64,000 nucleotides of DNA, from the NCBI RefSeq assembly GCF_001548395.1, contig NZ_AP017367.1, positions 4,191,001 through 4,255,000 on the forward strand, given 5' to 3'. Shown here in pieces: positions 45,611 through 54,338 of this stretch. The first letter of the stretch is position 1. Each line of letters begins with the position of its first letter. Position numbers and translations under genes: made by a program. This stretch comes from Leptolyngbya sp. O-77 (lineage in GTDB: Bacteria > Cyanobacteriota > Cyanobacteriia > Elainellales > Elainellaceae). A model generated the notes under the pieces. It searched no databases, had not been told where the DNA came from, and saw nothing but the letters and a program-made list of their open reading frames with translations.

Positions 45611-45776
45611 GCCCTCACCCTAAACCGCTCTCCCAGAGCGGAAGAGGGATTTTGAACCCGGCTCTCTTCTTCCGTTTTGGGAGAAGCTGGAATAGTCCTC
45701 TGTAAGGTTGTCGAGGCTTGGTTTGAATCCGGCTCCCTGTCTCCCGTTTTGGGAGAAGGGGTTGGGGGATGAGGAC
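45611..45776. repeat. CCCTCACCCTAAA / GGGGGATGAGG repeat, copy 1
   Basis: This part of the 438-bp gap 45493-45930 begins GCCCTCACCCTAAACCGC and ends GGTTGGGGGATGAGG. In between are small palindromes such as CTCTCCCAGAGCGG and TCTCCCGTTTTGGGAGA. The family recurs at 56703 and 59911. The gap also contains a CCAAAAT heptamer array at 45878-45920, preceded by GGACTAGCA. Confidence 0.75.
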
Positions 45777-45877
45777 GAATTTGCATAACTGGGATGCACC
45801 CTGCGAGGTTCCCTTCTCTTAGGCACAGCAACCACTGAAATTACTAGAAACCCTACAATAGAAACCCTACAAACGGT

Positions 45878-45920
45878 GGACTAGCAATCCAAAACCGCAA
45901 ATCCAAAATCCAAAATCAAC
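45878..45920 (+). repeat. CCAAAAT-type heptamer repeat
   Basis: GGACTAGCAATCCAAAACCG followed by AAATCCAAAATCCAAAATC. Same array as near 8665 and 56881. Confidence 0.7.
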
Positions 45921-45930
45921 ACAACCGCGC

Positions 45931-46989
45931 CTAAGGGGTCCAATCTCCCAGACTCAGGCCATAGTTTCGCTGCGCTTGCTCGATTGCCTGCTGAGTAGCC
46001 AAATCCATCACGCCATCCAGCGGCCCCTGATACAACCCCCGCTCCGATAGCTGCTTTTGCAACTCCAATACGCCTGCGCTGGGCGGCGGCAATACGGGAT
46101 TGGGTGAGACTGGCGGGGCTGTAGCAATGGGGGGTGCGGTAGGGGCGATTGGCGGCACAGAGACGACCGGGCTGGCTAGGTCAACAACTCCGGGCGGTGG
46201 GGTCGTCACTAGTCCGGGCTGTTCGACAGGGGCGGACTGGACGGGCGGCGGCGCAGCGGTAATCGGCTGCGGAGAAACAGGCTGGGCAGAACCCTGAGGA
46301 TTGGCTGAAGGTGTGGCGGGGGGGCTGGTTTGGGCGATCGCCCGGGGGGCATTTGCCAGCGCCGCCAAGGTCGCCGGCCCCGCGATGCCGTCTACTGCTA
46401 ACCCCTGGGCCTGCTGAAAGGCCAGCACCGCCGCTTCCGTCTGGGGGCCAAAGGTGCCGTCCACTGTGCCCTGATAGTAACCTGCTATAGCTAGCCGCTG
46501 TTGCAGGGCCGTCACCGCTGGCCCTGCATCTCCCACTTGCAAAAGAGAATCGGACGACGAAGCCGCCCCCGACGCAGGACTCCCCGCACGAGCCAACGCC
46601 GATGCCGTCGCCGGCCCCACAATGCCATCAGCAGTCAGACCTTGCGCCTCCTGAAATTTAATGACTGCCTCCTGCGTCAGCGGCCCAAAGGTTCCCGAAA
46701 TTGGCCCGCTGTAGTAGCCCAATTGCGTCAGCCGGGTTTGCAGTTGGGCGACGGCATCGCTGCTGTCGTTGAGTTGGAGCGTGTCGTCGAGGGCGGACTG
46801 ACTGAGCCGAATCGGCTGCCCCGGGGTGGGTGATCCGGCTGCGGGCGATCCGACGGATTGCGCTAGGGAGGGGGAAACCGTGGCAAACAGGCTGGCGATC
46901 GCCACCCCTAGCCAAAACGCCAGAGAGCGAGTCGAGCCGATTGGGCCGCAGGCTGCAACGCCGGACTGTAGAAAAAGACGTAAGGACAT
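45931..46989 (-). CDS. Secreted peptidoglycan-binding domain protein
   Basis: The 352-residue product has a signal peptide (region SLAFWLGVAIASLFATVSPSLAQS). It has two full PG_binding_1 repeats: LNDSSDAVAQLQTRLTQLGY through ADGIVGPATASAL, and VGDAGPAVTALQQRLAIAGY through VDGIAGPATLAAL. A long Pro-rich linker follows, then a third, shorter unit LELQKQLSERGLYQGPLDGV. No catalytic domain is attached, so it probably binds cell wall only, or presents itself to a partner. It is monocistronic. Confidence 0.85.
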   Translation of the reverse strand: MSLRLFLQSGVAACGPIGSTRSLAFWLGVAIASLFATVSPSLAQSVGSPAAGSPTPGQPIRLSQSALDDTLQLNDSSDAVAQLQTRLTQLGYYSGPISGTFGPLTQEAVIKFQEAQGLTADGIVGPATASALARAGSPASGAASSSDSLLQVGDAGPAVTALQQRLAIAGYYQGTVDGTFGPQTEAAVLAFQQAQGLAVDGIAGPATLAALANAPRAIAQTSPPATPSANPQGSAQPVSPQPITAAPPPVQSAPVEQPGLVTTPPPGVVDLASPVVSVPPIAPTAPPIATAPPVSPNPVLPPPSAGVLELQKQLSERGLYQGPLDGVMDLATQQAIEQAQRNYGLSLGDWTP

Positions 46990-47158
46990 GGCGAATGGCT
47001 AAAAAGCGCGTTAGAGGATGAGGAGAATCGCCGTCATTCTATGTCAATTTCTGAGAGCCGAAGCAGGAATTTTTGGAAGAATAGCGATGGCTAGTCGTGC
47101 AGTTCAGTCAGAAAAATTTATAAAACCTATAGAATAGATCATAAAATATAGATTTTAT

Positions 47159-47178
47159 TAATAAGTAAGTTTACTTAT
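47159..47178. promoter_or_regulatory. Perfect 9-bp inverted repeat upstream of the FDP gene
   Basis: AATAAGTAA and TTACTTATT separated by GT form a symmetric site. It overlaps a possible -35 (TTGAAA at 47177 or TTTACA at 47184), with a GATAAT-type -10 at 47209-47214. The spacing of 19 for the second choice is long. A dimeric regulator binding here is plausible but unproven. Confidence 0.4.
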
Positions 47179-47322
47179 TGAAAGTTTACAAAACCCTCAG
47201 GAGCGGGGTGATAATAGAGACAGGTTGCTTAACGAATTTTCGCAATCGACCACTATTAATCGACTTTTGCATCTTGCTATTTCTGGCAGAACTTTTGTTT
47301 ATCACCCGGAGGTTCTAGGTAT

Positions 47323-49050
47323 ATGGTGGCTCTGGTAGACCGCGCCCAAAAGCGACTCACCCTCCAAACTGCGCCCCTCGCAGCAGACACGACCGCGATT
47401 CGCTCCCTCGACTGGGATCGCGATCGCTTTGACATCGAGTTCACTCTAGAAAACGGCACCACCTACAACTCCTTTCTGATTCGTGGCGACAAGGTAGCAT
47501 TGATTGACACCTCCCACGAAAAGTTCCGCCAGCTTTATCTAGACTGCCTCACCGGGCTAATCGATCCCGCCGAGATCGACTATCTCATCATCAGCCATAC
47601 GGAACCCGACCACAGCGGTTTGGTCAAGGACGTGCTGCAACTGAACCCGAAAATCACCGTCGTTGGCGCAAAGGTGGCGATCCAGTTCCTCGAAGACCTG
47701 GTGCATCGGCCCTTCGAGCGCAAGCTGGTAAAAAGCGGCGATCGCCTCGATTTGGGTCAGGGGCATGAGCTGGAATTCGTCTCTGCGCCCAACCTGCACT
47801 GGCCCGACACGATTTTCACCTACGACCACAAGACGCAGATTCTCTACACCTGCGATGCCTTTGGGATGCACTTCTGCGACGAGCGCACCTACGATGAAGA
47901 CCTCGCGCCGCTAGAAGCCGACTACAAGCTGTATTACGACTGCCTAATGGGGCCCAATGCCCGTTCGGTGCTGGCAGCGCTGAAGCGGATTGGCGAACTG
48001 CCGGAAATTCAGACCATTGCCACCGGACACGGGCCGCTGCTGCGCCACCACGTCCCCGAAATGATGGATCTCTACCGCGACTGGAGCCAAGCTCAGGCTA
48101 AGGCGGCCACCACTGTCGCCGTGTTCTACACATCTGACTATGCCCACAGCGAACGACTGGCTCAGGCGATCGCCCACGGTATTAGCAAGACCGACGTGGC
48201 CGTGGAACTGGTGGATTTGAAGGTGGCAGAACCCCACGAAATCAGCGTGCTGGTGAGCATTGCTGCGGGACTGGTGATTGGGATGCCGCCACAGTCTGGC
48301 CCTGATGCAGTTTCTACCAAAGCCGCCCTCAGCACCATCCTGGCCGCGGCCCACGCCAAGCAAGCCGTCGGTCTATTTGAAAGCGGCGGCAGCGATGACG
48401 AATCAGTCTACCCACTGCGAAATCGTTTTCAGGAAATTGGCCTGACGGAGGCCTTTGTGCCGATTTTGATCAAGGAAGCGCCGACCGATGCAACGCTGCA
48501 ACTCTGCGACGAAGCTGGAACCGACCTGGGGCAATGGCTAACGCGCGATCGCTCGATCAAGCAGATGAAAGCCCTCGACAACGACCTGGACAAGGCCCTC
48601 GGTCGCCTCAGCGGCGGACTGTACATTATCACCGCCCAAAAGAACGATGCCGCCAGCGCGATGCTAGCTTCCTGGGTCGCCCAGGCCAGTCTGGAACCAC
48701 TGGGTATTTCCATTGCGGTGGCTAAAGACCGGGCCATCGAATCCTTCATGCATGTGGGCGATCGCTTCGTGCTGAACGTGCTGGAAGAAGGCAACTATCA
48801 GCCGCTCATGAAGCACTTCCTAAAGCGCTTCCCGCCGGGTGCCGATCGCTTTGCAGGCATCAAAACCTACCCCGCTGCCAACGGCTCGCCCATCCTGGCC
48901 GATGCCCTCGCTTACCTGGAGTGCGAAGTCGTCAGCCGGATGGAGTGCAGCGACCACTGGATCGTCTATAGCCGCGTAGACACGGGCCGCGTCTCCAAGC
49001 CCGACTCGCTGACGGCGGTTCACCATCGCAAAGTGGGTAACCATTATTAG
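47323..49050 (+). CDS. Class C flavodiiron protein with canonical diiron ligands (Flv3/Flv4 type)
   Basis: The 575-residue product has the three class C modules. The metallo-beta-lactamase-like domain has ISHTEPDHSGLV (His, Glu, Asp, His ligands), SAPNLHWPDTIFTYD, TCDAFGMHFCDERTYDED and ATGHGPLLRHH. The flavodoxin domain begins VAVFYTSDYAHSERLAQAI. The flavin reductase-like domain covers the region SGGLYIITAQKNDAASAML to the end. Such proteins pass electrons from photosystem I or NAD(P)H to oxygen. All canonical ligands are present, which places it with Flv3/Flv4. The partner FDP lies 1.5 kb downstream. Confidence 0.92.
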   Translation: MVALVDRAQKRLTLQTAPLAADTTAIRSLDWDRDRFDIEFTLENGTTYNSFLIRGDKVALIDTSHEKFRQLYLDCLTGLIDPAEIDYLIISHTEPDHSGLVKDVLQLNPKITVVGAKVAIQFLEDLVHRPFERKLVKSGDRLDLGQGHELEFVSAPNLHWPDTIFTYDHKTQILYTCDAFGMHFCDERTYDEDLAPLEADYKLYYDCLMGPNARSVLAALKRIGELPEIQTIATGHGPLLRHHVPEMMDLYRDWSQAQAKAATTVAVFYTSDYAHSERLAQAIAHGISKTDVAVELVDLKVAEPHEISVLVSIAAGLVIGMPPQSGPDAVSTKAALSTILAAAHAKQAVGLFESGGSDDESVYPLRNRFQEIGLTEAFVPILIKEAPTDATLQLCDEAGTDLGQWLTRDRSIKQMKALDNDLDKALGRLSGGLYIITAQKNDAASAMLASWVAQASLEPLGISIAVAKDRAIESFMHVGDRFVLNVLEEGNYQPLMKHFLKRFPPGADRFAGIKTYPAANGSPILADALAYLECEVVSRMECSDHWIVYSRVDTGRVSKPDSLTAVHHRKVGNHY

Positions 49051-49104
49051 AGACAACATTATTAGAGACAACATTAGAGACAACCCCTCTCACCCGAATC
49101 GTGA

Positions 49105-49686
49105 ATGAACCTCACTCTCCACCTGGGAACGGCGATCGCACTGACCGACGAGCAGTTCGAGCGGTTGGCGCGGGCAAATCGAGATGTGCGAATCGAGCGG
49201 TCTGCAACAGGAGAACTGATTCTGATGCCACCCACAGGCGGAGAAACCGGAAACCGAAATCTGGAAATCATTACAGACTTGGGCATTTGGAACCGTGCGG
49301 CCAAGCTGGGCGTTGCCTTCGACTCGTCTACTGGCTTTCGGTTGCCCAATGGCGCAATTCGATCGCCCGATGCAGCCTGGATTCGACAAGAGCGCTGGGA
49401 TGCCCTAACGCCTGAGGATCGCAAGCGGTTTCCGCCGCTCTGTCCAGATTTTGTCATTGAGCTTTGTTCCGAGTCGGACGACTGGCCCATGCTGCAAACC
49501 AAGATGCGGGAATATGTCGAAAATGGCTTGGTGTTGGGCTGGCTAATCGACCCCAGGACGCGACAGGTCGAGGTGTATCGGCGCGATCGCCCGCCAGAAC
49601 GCCTGGAAAACCCTGCATCGCTATCGGAGGAAGGCCTTCTTCCCGGTTTTGTGCTGGATTTATCGGGAATCTGGCTGTTCGAGTAA
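49105..49686 (+). CDS. Uma2 family (DUF820) putative endonuclease-fold protein
   Basis: The 193-residue product has the typical Uma2 course: LTDEQFERLARANRDVRIER, GELILMPPTGGETGNRN, SSTGFRLPNGAIRSPDAAWI, then PPLCPDFVIELCSESDD and KMREYVENGLVLGWLIDP. It has the PD-(D/E)xK-like Asp and Glu of the family. Uma2 proteins are very numerous in cyanobacteria and their role is not settled. It lies 54 bases after the FDP gene on the same strand. Confidence 0.88.
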   Translation: MNLTLHLGTAIALTDEQFERLARANRDVRIERSATGELILMPPTGGETGNRNLEIITDLGIWNRAAKLGVAFDSSTGFRLPNGAIRSPDAAWIRQERWDALTPEDRKRFPPLCPDFVIELCSESDDWPMLQTKMREYVENGLVLGWLIDPRTRQVEVYRRDRPPERLENPASLSEEGLLPGFVLDLSGIWLFE

Positions 49687-49792
49687 CTGAAATTTTGAAT
49701 TCTACGTATAACTTAATTGAATGTAAAAACTCTTTACCTATAAATCAGGCTGAACTAAGGTGGAAAAAACCACCCAAGGCTGGAGGATTTCC

Positions 49793-50338
49793 ATGCAAAC
49801 GCCGCTTAAGTCTGATTCGGGCGATCGCCTCTCCTGGCTCACCCGCGATCATCTAGTTCACGCTCTCGAAACCATTCAAGACTGGATTGTCATTTCGCTC
49901 TGCGTAGGGCTGTTTAGCTTCATGGTGCTGCAAATTCGCCAGATGTTTCTGTCGCTGCTGCCGCCGCTCAATTTTCAAGAAGTCACCGCCGACATTCTGT
50001 TTCTGCTGATTTTGGTGGAGCTATTTCGGGCTGTTGATTATCTATATCTGCAAGAACAGCGCGTGTCCATTGGCGTGGCAGTTGAGGTTTCGATCGTGTC
50101 GGTGCTGCGCGAAGTGATTGTGCGCGGCGTATTGGAAACGTCTTCTACGCAGATTCTCTCGGCCTGCGCCTTTTTGGTGGTGATGGCGCTGCTCCTGGTA
50201 GTCAGGGTGTGGCTGCCACCCACCTTTGAGGGCATCGACCCAGAAAAGTTCGTGTCTAGCCGTCGCCGCGCTGCCTGGGGCGAGTTTCCCTCTCGGACTG
50301 GCGATCGGGCCACCCAGATGAGAGATACTAGCCCTTAG
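49793..50338 (+). CDS. PsiE-family membrane protein between the two FDP genes
   Basis: The product of about 181 residues starts at ATG 49793, behind GGAGG. It has four membrane helices: WIVISLCVGLFSFMVLQI, ITADILFLLILVELFRAV-like, SIGVAVEVSIVSVLREVIV and LSACAFLVVMALLLVVRVWL. The pattern matches phosphate-starvation-inducible PsiE proteins. It sits between the canonical and non-canonical FDP genes, the position held by sll0218 in the flv4-sll0218-flv2 operon of Synechocystis. I cannot say whether it is the counterpart. Confidence 0.75.
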   Translation: MQTPLKSDSGDRLSWLTRDHLVHALETIQDWIVISLCVGLFSFMVLQIRQMFLSLLPPLNFQEVTADILFLLILVELFRAVDYLYLQEQRVSIGVAVEVSIVSVLREVIVRGVLETSSTQILSACAFLVVMALLLVVRVWLPPTFEGIDPEKFVSSRRRAAWGEFPSRTGDRATQMRDTSP

Positions 50339-50352
50339 GCTCTTTCCTCGCG

Positions 50353-50454
50353 AGACGCTGATCACGTTTCTGAAGTTAGTTAGGTACGCGGGCAGTTGTA
50401 GGCTATTTGCTCTTTTGAGGCAGCGCGTACCTTTCTCCGCAGAGGAATGCTGTA
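50353..50454. repeat. MITE-like palindromic element, TACAGC family, copy 3 (degenerate)
   Basis: The right end reads CCGCAGAGGAATGCTGTA and, reversed, aligns with TACAGCATTTTCTTGCGGGG of copy 2. The inner arms AGGTACGCG (50382-50390) and CGCGTACCT (50424-50432) form a perfect 9-bp stem. The left end is eroded (ACGTTTCTGAAG). It lies between the PsiE gene and the second FDP gene. Confidence 0.6.
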
Positions 50455-50524
50455 GCCCAGCGCGATCTTCTTCTCTTAACCCTTTCTCGCTTGTCCCCAA
50501 ACCTTGCCACACTAAGGATTTCCT

Positions 50525-52260
50525 ATGGCTGAGCTAAGACCCAAAGACGTGCAAGTGGCGGAAGTCGGTGCAAATACTCTAGTGCTTCGATCGCGCACCT
50601 TTGACCGACTCAAGTTTGAGGTGGAATACGCCCGCCAAAAGGGAACCACTGCCAACGCCTACCTGATCCAGGCAGACCAGATTGCCCTTATCGATCCGCC
50701 CGGAGCCTCCTTCAGCGGGCTGTTTATCGAGGAGCTGGCGCACCATGTCTACCTCCAGCGGATCAACTATGTCATTCTCAGCCACGTCAACCCCAATCGG
50801 CTGTCTACGCTGAAGGACTTGCTCAACCCCGAAGTAGCAGCACAGATTACCTTTGTCTGCACCCGTGCCGCAGAGGTGGTGCTGCGGGAGTCGTTTCCAG
50901 AGCAGGCGCTGCGGATTTTGGTGGCAAATGCAGAGGAAACCCTCGACCTGGGACAGGGACACTGCCTGCACTTTATCCCCACGCCCACGCCGCGCCACCC
51001 CGATGCGCTCTGCACCTACGACCCTGCGACCCGAATCCTGTATAGCGACAAGCTGTTTGGGGCGCATGTGTGTGATGACGCGCTGTATGACGAACACTGG
51101 CGATCGCTCACCGATGACCGCCGCTACTATTTCGACTGCATCCATGCCGCCCAGTCTAAGCAGGTGGAGTCCGCCCTCGATCGCCTGGCCGAAGTCACTC
51201 AGTCGGCGCTGATTCTGGCTCCGGGGCACGGGCCGTTGGTGCGCTACAGCGCCAGCCGTCTGGTGTTTGACTATCGCTATTGGTGCGAGCAGCAAGATCA
51301 GCAGGACTTCAGCGTGGCACTGCTGTATGCCTCCGCCTATGGCAACACGGCCACGATGGCGGCGGCGATCGCCCGTGGGCTGACCCAGGCCGGCGTAACG
51401 GTGGCCTCGATCAACTGCGAATTTGCCGACCCGGACGAGATCACAGCAGCGATCGCCAAAACTGATGGCTTTATCATCGGTTCCCCCCACCTTGGCAGGC
51501 CATCCCCCCCAGCCAGATTCAGACCGCTCTGGGCATCGTCCTGTCTACTGCACCCAAAACTCGGCTAGCGGGCGTATTTGGCTCCTTTGGCTGGAGCGGC
51601 GAAGCAGTGGACTTGCTAGAGAGCAAGCTGCAAGATTCGGGCTATACGCTGGGCTTTGAGACGCTGCGGGTAAAGTTTTCGCCGACCGAAGAAATCTTGC
51701 AGCAGTGCGAAGCCGCCGGAGCCGAATTTGCCCAAATCCTGAAGAAAACCCGTAAAAGTCGCACCCTGCGCCAGCCCGCCGCCGATGCCCGCAGCGATCG
51801 CACAGAACAGGCCGTTGGTCGGGTCACGGGTTCCCTCTGCGTCATGACGGCAAAACAAGGCACCGCCGACATCGGCATCCTTACCTCTTGGGTGTCGCAG
51901 GCGACCTTCAATCCGCCAGGGCTGACCATCGCCCTGGCCAAAGACCAGGCCGAGGCGCTGCTGCCCGAAACTGGCGACGGCTTCGTGCTGAATATTCTCA
52001 AAGAGGGTCGCAACCTGCGCCGCCATTTCCAAAAGCCGATGCAGCCCGGTGAAGACCGCTTCGCGGCAGTAGCCCACCACCCCGCCAGCAATGGCTGTTT
52101 GGTGCTAGACGAGGCGATCGCCTATCTAGAATGCCAGGTGCAAAACCGGATGGAGTGCGGCGATCACTGGCTGATCTACGCCAGCGTAGACAACGGCAAA
52201 GTGCTGGAAACCGTGGGCGTGACGGCGGTTCAGCACCGCAAATCGGGAACGTATTATTAA
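50525..52260 (+). CDS. Class C flavodiiron protein with non-canonical ligands (Flv1/Flv2 type), two frameshifts
   Basis: Two ORFs (50525-51568 and 51607-52260) are one gene of about 578 codons. Removing one C from the run of six at 51483 and one from the run of seven at 51534 turns the broken stretch into SPTLAGHPPSQIQTALGIVL. This joins to STAPKTRLAGVFGSFGWSGE in the flavodoxin domain. In the diiron site the canonical H-x-E-x-D-H is replaced by SHVNPNRLS, and SDKLFGAH has Lys where Asp is usual, as in Flv1 and Flv2. It should form a heteromer with the upstream FDP. Given intact flanks, the shifts are more likely sequence error than decay. Confidence 0.88.
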
Positions 52261-52449
52261 TTCCCGCTCATCCTCCAACGCCCGCTGCCCGTCAAACACC
52301 CCCCAAAACGCACTCCCGACATGATTTTCCGCAAGCGCTGCGCGTACCCATTCCGCAGCGGGTATCGCCCCGAAACAGGTTAGAGAACAACCAAAAGCGA
52401 TCGCTCTTTAGCAGCAAGGGCGATCGCTCAGGGGAAGCCAGTCTAGAAG

Positions 52450-53469
52450 CTATCTGATTCGGCTTAGGGGCAGATAGAGAACGTGATTATTTTTCTTACC
52501 TACAGGCTCCTGGTGACCCAGTTTGCGCTTTTGGCCCTCCAGCCAAATGATGACGTTACTATTCTCTGGATAATACTGCTGGACAAATTTAATAAAGTCA
52601 TCGGGCGTACAAGGTTTGTCTGTTCCACTCATAAACTCTCGGTGAAATCTAGTGTGAACCTCTTCGGAGATCGTGATTAGATTATCCAAACTATCTGCCA
52701 AGTGAGGATATGCGTTGGAAGAATAGAGATGATGGGCTGCCAAATTAAATTTATTGTACTGATTCGGTTTTTGACCTGTGACAAGACAAGTCTTTTTGTC
52801 TCGCTTTTTGGCATCTTCCTTGCACTTGGAAATCCGCTTCTCACGAGACTCAATCAACTTAACAATGTCCGAGACTTGAGGACTAATTTCTTCACCCACA
52901 TCCCGGCATTCGTCCCGACGATTTTTGAGCGTGAGTTCAGTTGAGAATGCCAAAGAAAGTCGATAAATGCCTTCCAGAGAGTAGAAAATCCCGCCCTCGT
53001 CAATAAATTCCTGGTAGTGCTGTCCTTTGATTAGCGGGCGATCGCTCTTTTGGGTACACTCAGCCATCCTGCGAAGCGTCTGGATATTGGTTCCGAAAAT
53101 GGCTACTGCATCTGCTTGGCTCACCCAATACTGATCGCTCCGCCGCATTAGTGAGGCACAATTGTCCAGAATCTTCTTGCGGACAAAGCTCTTGCGGATT
53201 TTAGCTCTAGTATGCAAAAACCACTCTTTGAGAGAGTCCCAAAAGCTCAGTTTCTTGGTGGACTCAAGATATCGAGCAAGGGTATAAGCTCCTGACTGAG
53301 TATATTCTCTAGCTCCATCCTTCGAAACCACTCGATAATCTTTTCCTTCTTCCAATTCCCACTCATCATCGGGGATGGCATCAAAGAACTTCTCAATTTC
53401 GATTAGCTCCTGGGAAGAGATTTTGAGAAGCTTTAGTAAGTCTTCTGCTCTGATGTAGGTTTTTGCCAT
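52450..53469 (-). CDS. HNH-type nuclease-like protein with two N-terminal DNA-binding-like repeats
   Basis: The 339-residue product ends in an HNH-like region: TCLVTGQKPN, FNLAAHHLYSSNAYPHLADS and LDNLITISEEVHTRFHREF, giving the His-His, Asn and His of a beta-beta-alpha metal nuclease. The N-terminal 190 residues hold two related units: EGKDYRVVSKDGAREYTQSG with AYTLARYLE, and KGQHYQEFIDEGGIFYSLEG with IYRLSLAFS. They are separated by QADAVAIFGTNIQTLRRMAE, which looks like a helix-turn-helix. They resemble antirepressor/KilA-N-like DNA-binding modules. The gene follows the J-domain gene with two bases between, so the two are one transcript. Confidence 0.65.
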   Translation of the reverse strand: MAKTYIRAEDLLKLLKISSQELIEIEKFFDAIPDDEWELEEGKDYRVVSKDGAREYTQSGAYTLARYLESTKKLSFWDSLKEWFLHTRAKIRKSFVRKKILDNCASLMRRSDQYWVSQADAVAIFGTNIQTLRRMAECTQKSDRPLIKGQHYQEFIDEGGIFYSLEGIYRLSLAFSTELTLKNRRDECRDVGEEISPQVSDIVKLIESREKRISKCKEDAKKRDKKTCLVTGQKPNQYNKFNLAAHHLYSSNAYPHLADSLDNLITISEEVHTRFHREFMSGTDKPCTPDDFIKFVQQYYPENSNVIIWLEGQKRKLGHQEPVGKKNNHVLYLPLSRIR

Positions 53470-53471
53470 GT

Positions 53472-54044
53472 TTAGAACTTCTCGGTCAAACTCTTGTAGA
53501 ACACGGTCAATCGGTCGAAAATTTCTGCATTTCCTGTTTCGGAATTATCTGGGTGGTAGATCTTGCTGAGATCCCGATAGGCAGCTTTGACATCCTCAGT
53601 AGAGTTGACTTTAGGATCAAGCCCAAACGCTTTCCACGGCATATCGTATTTGAAGATGTTGATGCCGTTGATGCAGCCATAGCCTGATTCGCCTTCTTCA
53701 CCGGGCAAAATGCCAATCAGTTTCCGATAAAGTTGCTCCCAGTCCTCTTTCTTGCTAAGGCTTATGTTGCCCATGCTGCTAGTTGCAAGCTGAAATGCAC
53801 CAGACTTTTTGAGCTCCTTGGTGTCTTTTACGCCGAAGTGATCGTAGATTGCTTGCTTAACTTGCGTAATGGTTAGCTTCTTGACCTTGGGTGGCTTCGG
53901 CTTTGCAGTAGTCTTCGATTTTGTGGACTCTTTTGTCAGAACAAAGAGCGCGAATTCTCGCAGAATCGAATCACTGTAGCCATGCTCGGAAGATAACCGC
54001 TGAATCTCGGACTCGATCCGGGCTGTAATTTTGTTACTGCTCAT
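53472..54044 (-). CDS. J-domain (DnaJ-like) protein, first gene of a two-gene module
   Basis: The 190-residue product has its J-domain at the C-terminus: MPWKAFGLDPKVNSTEDVKA, AAYRDLSKIYHPDNSETGN with the HPD tripeptide, and AEIFDRLTVFYKSLTEKF. The first 100 residues are basic and helical (TKSKTTAKPKPPKVKKLTIT) and of unknown type. A C-terminal J-domain fused to an unrelated domain suggests that it recruits DnaK to one client, probably its operon partner, the HNH-like protein. Both genes are AT-richer than their surroundings, consistent with transfer. Confidence 0.75.
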   Translation of the reverse strand: MSSNKITARIESEIQRLSSEHGYSDSILREFALFVLTKESTKSKTTAKPKPPKVKKLTITQVKQAIYDHFGVKDTKELKKSGAFQLATSSMGNISLSKKEDWEQLYRKLIGILPGEEGESGYGCINGINIFKYDMPWKAFGLDPKVNSTEDVKAAYRDLSKIYHPDNSETGNAEIFDRLTVFYKSLTEKF

Positions 54045-54338
54045 ACGAGCTTCCTCTTCTAGATGCGCGATCGCCGTTATGAAGCGCTATACGCTATATC
54101 TTTATATTTCCCTATCAAACATGAAGCCTAACAGGAGAAATTTGTGTTTTTTCTGTGATTTTGGTGATTAAATTGGCAAGTTTTGGCAAGTTTTTCAAAA
54201 CCTCGGTGGATAGTACTCAATTACCTGCGTACAAATACCGAAAGCGGGCTGTTTCAGGGTTGCCTGTAAAACCACACCCTTCAGCCCGCGATCGCCTGCA
54301 ATTCAATTGTTCTAAACCCTTGAACCCTTACCAAAATC

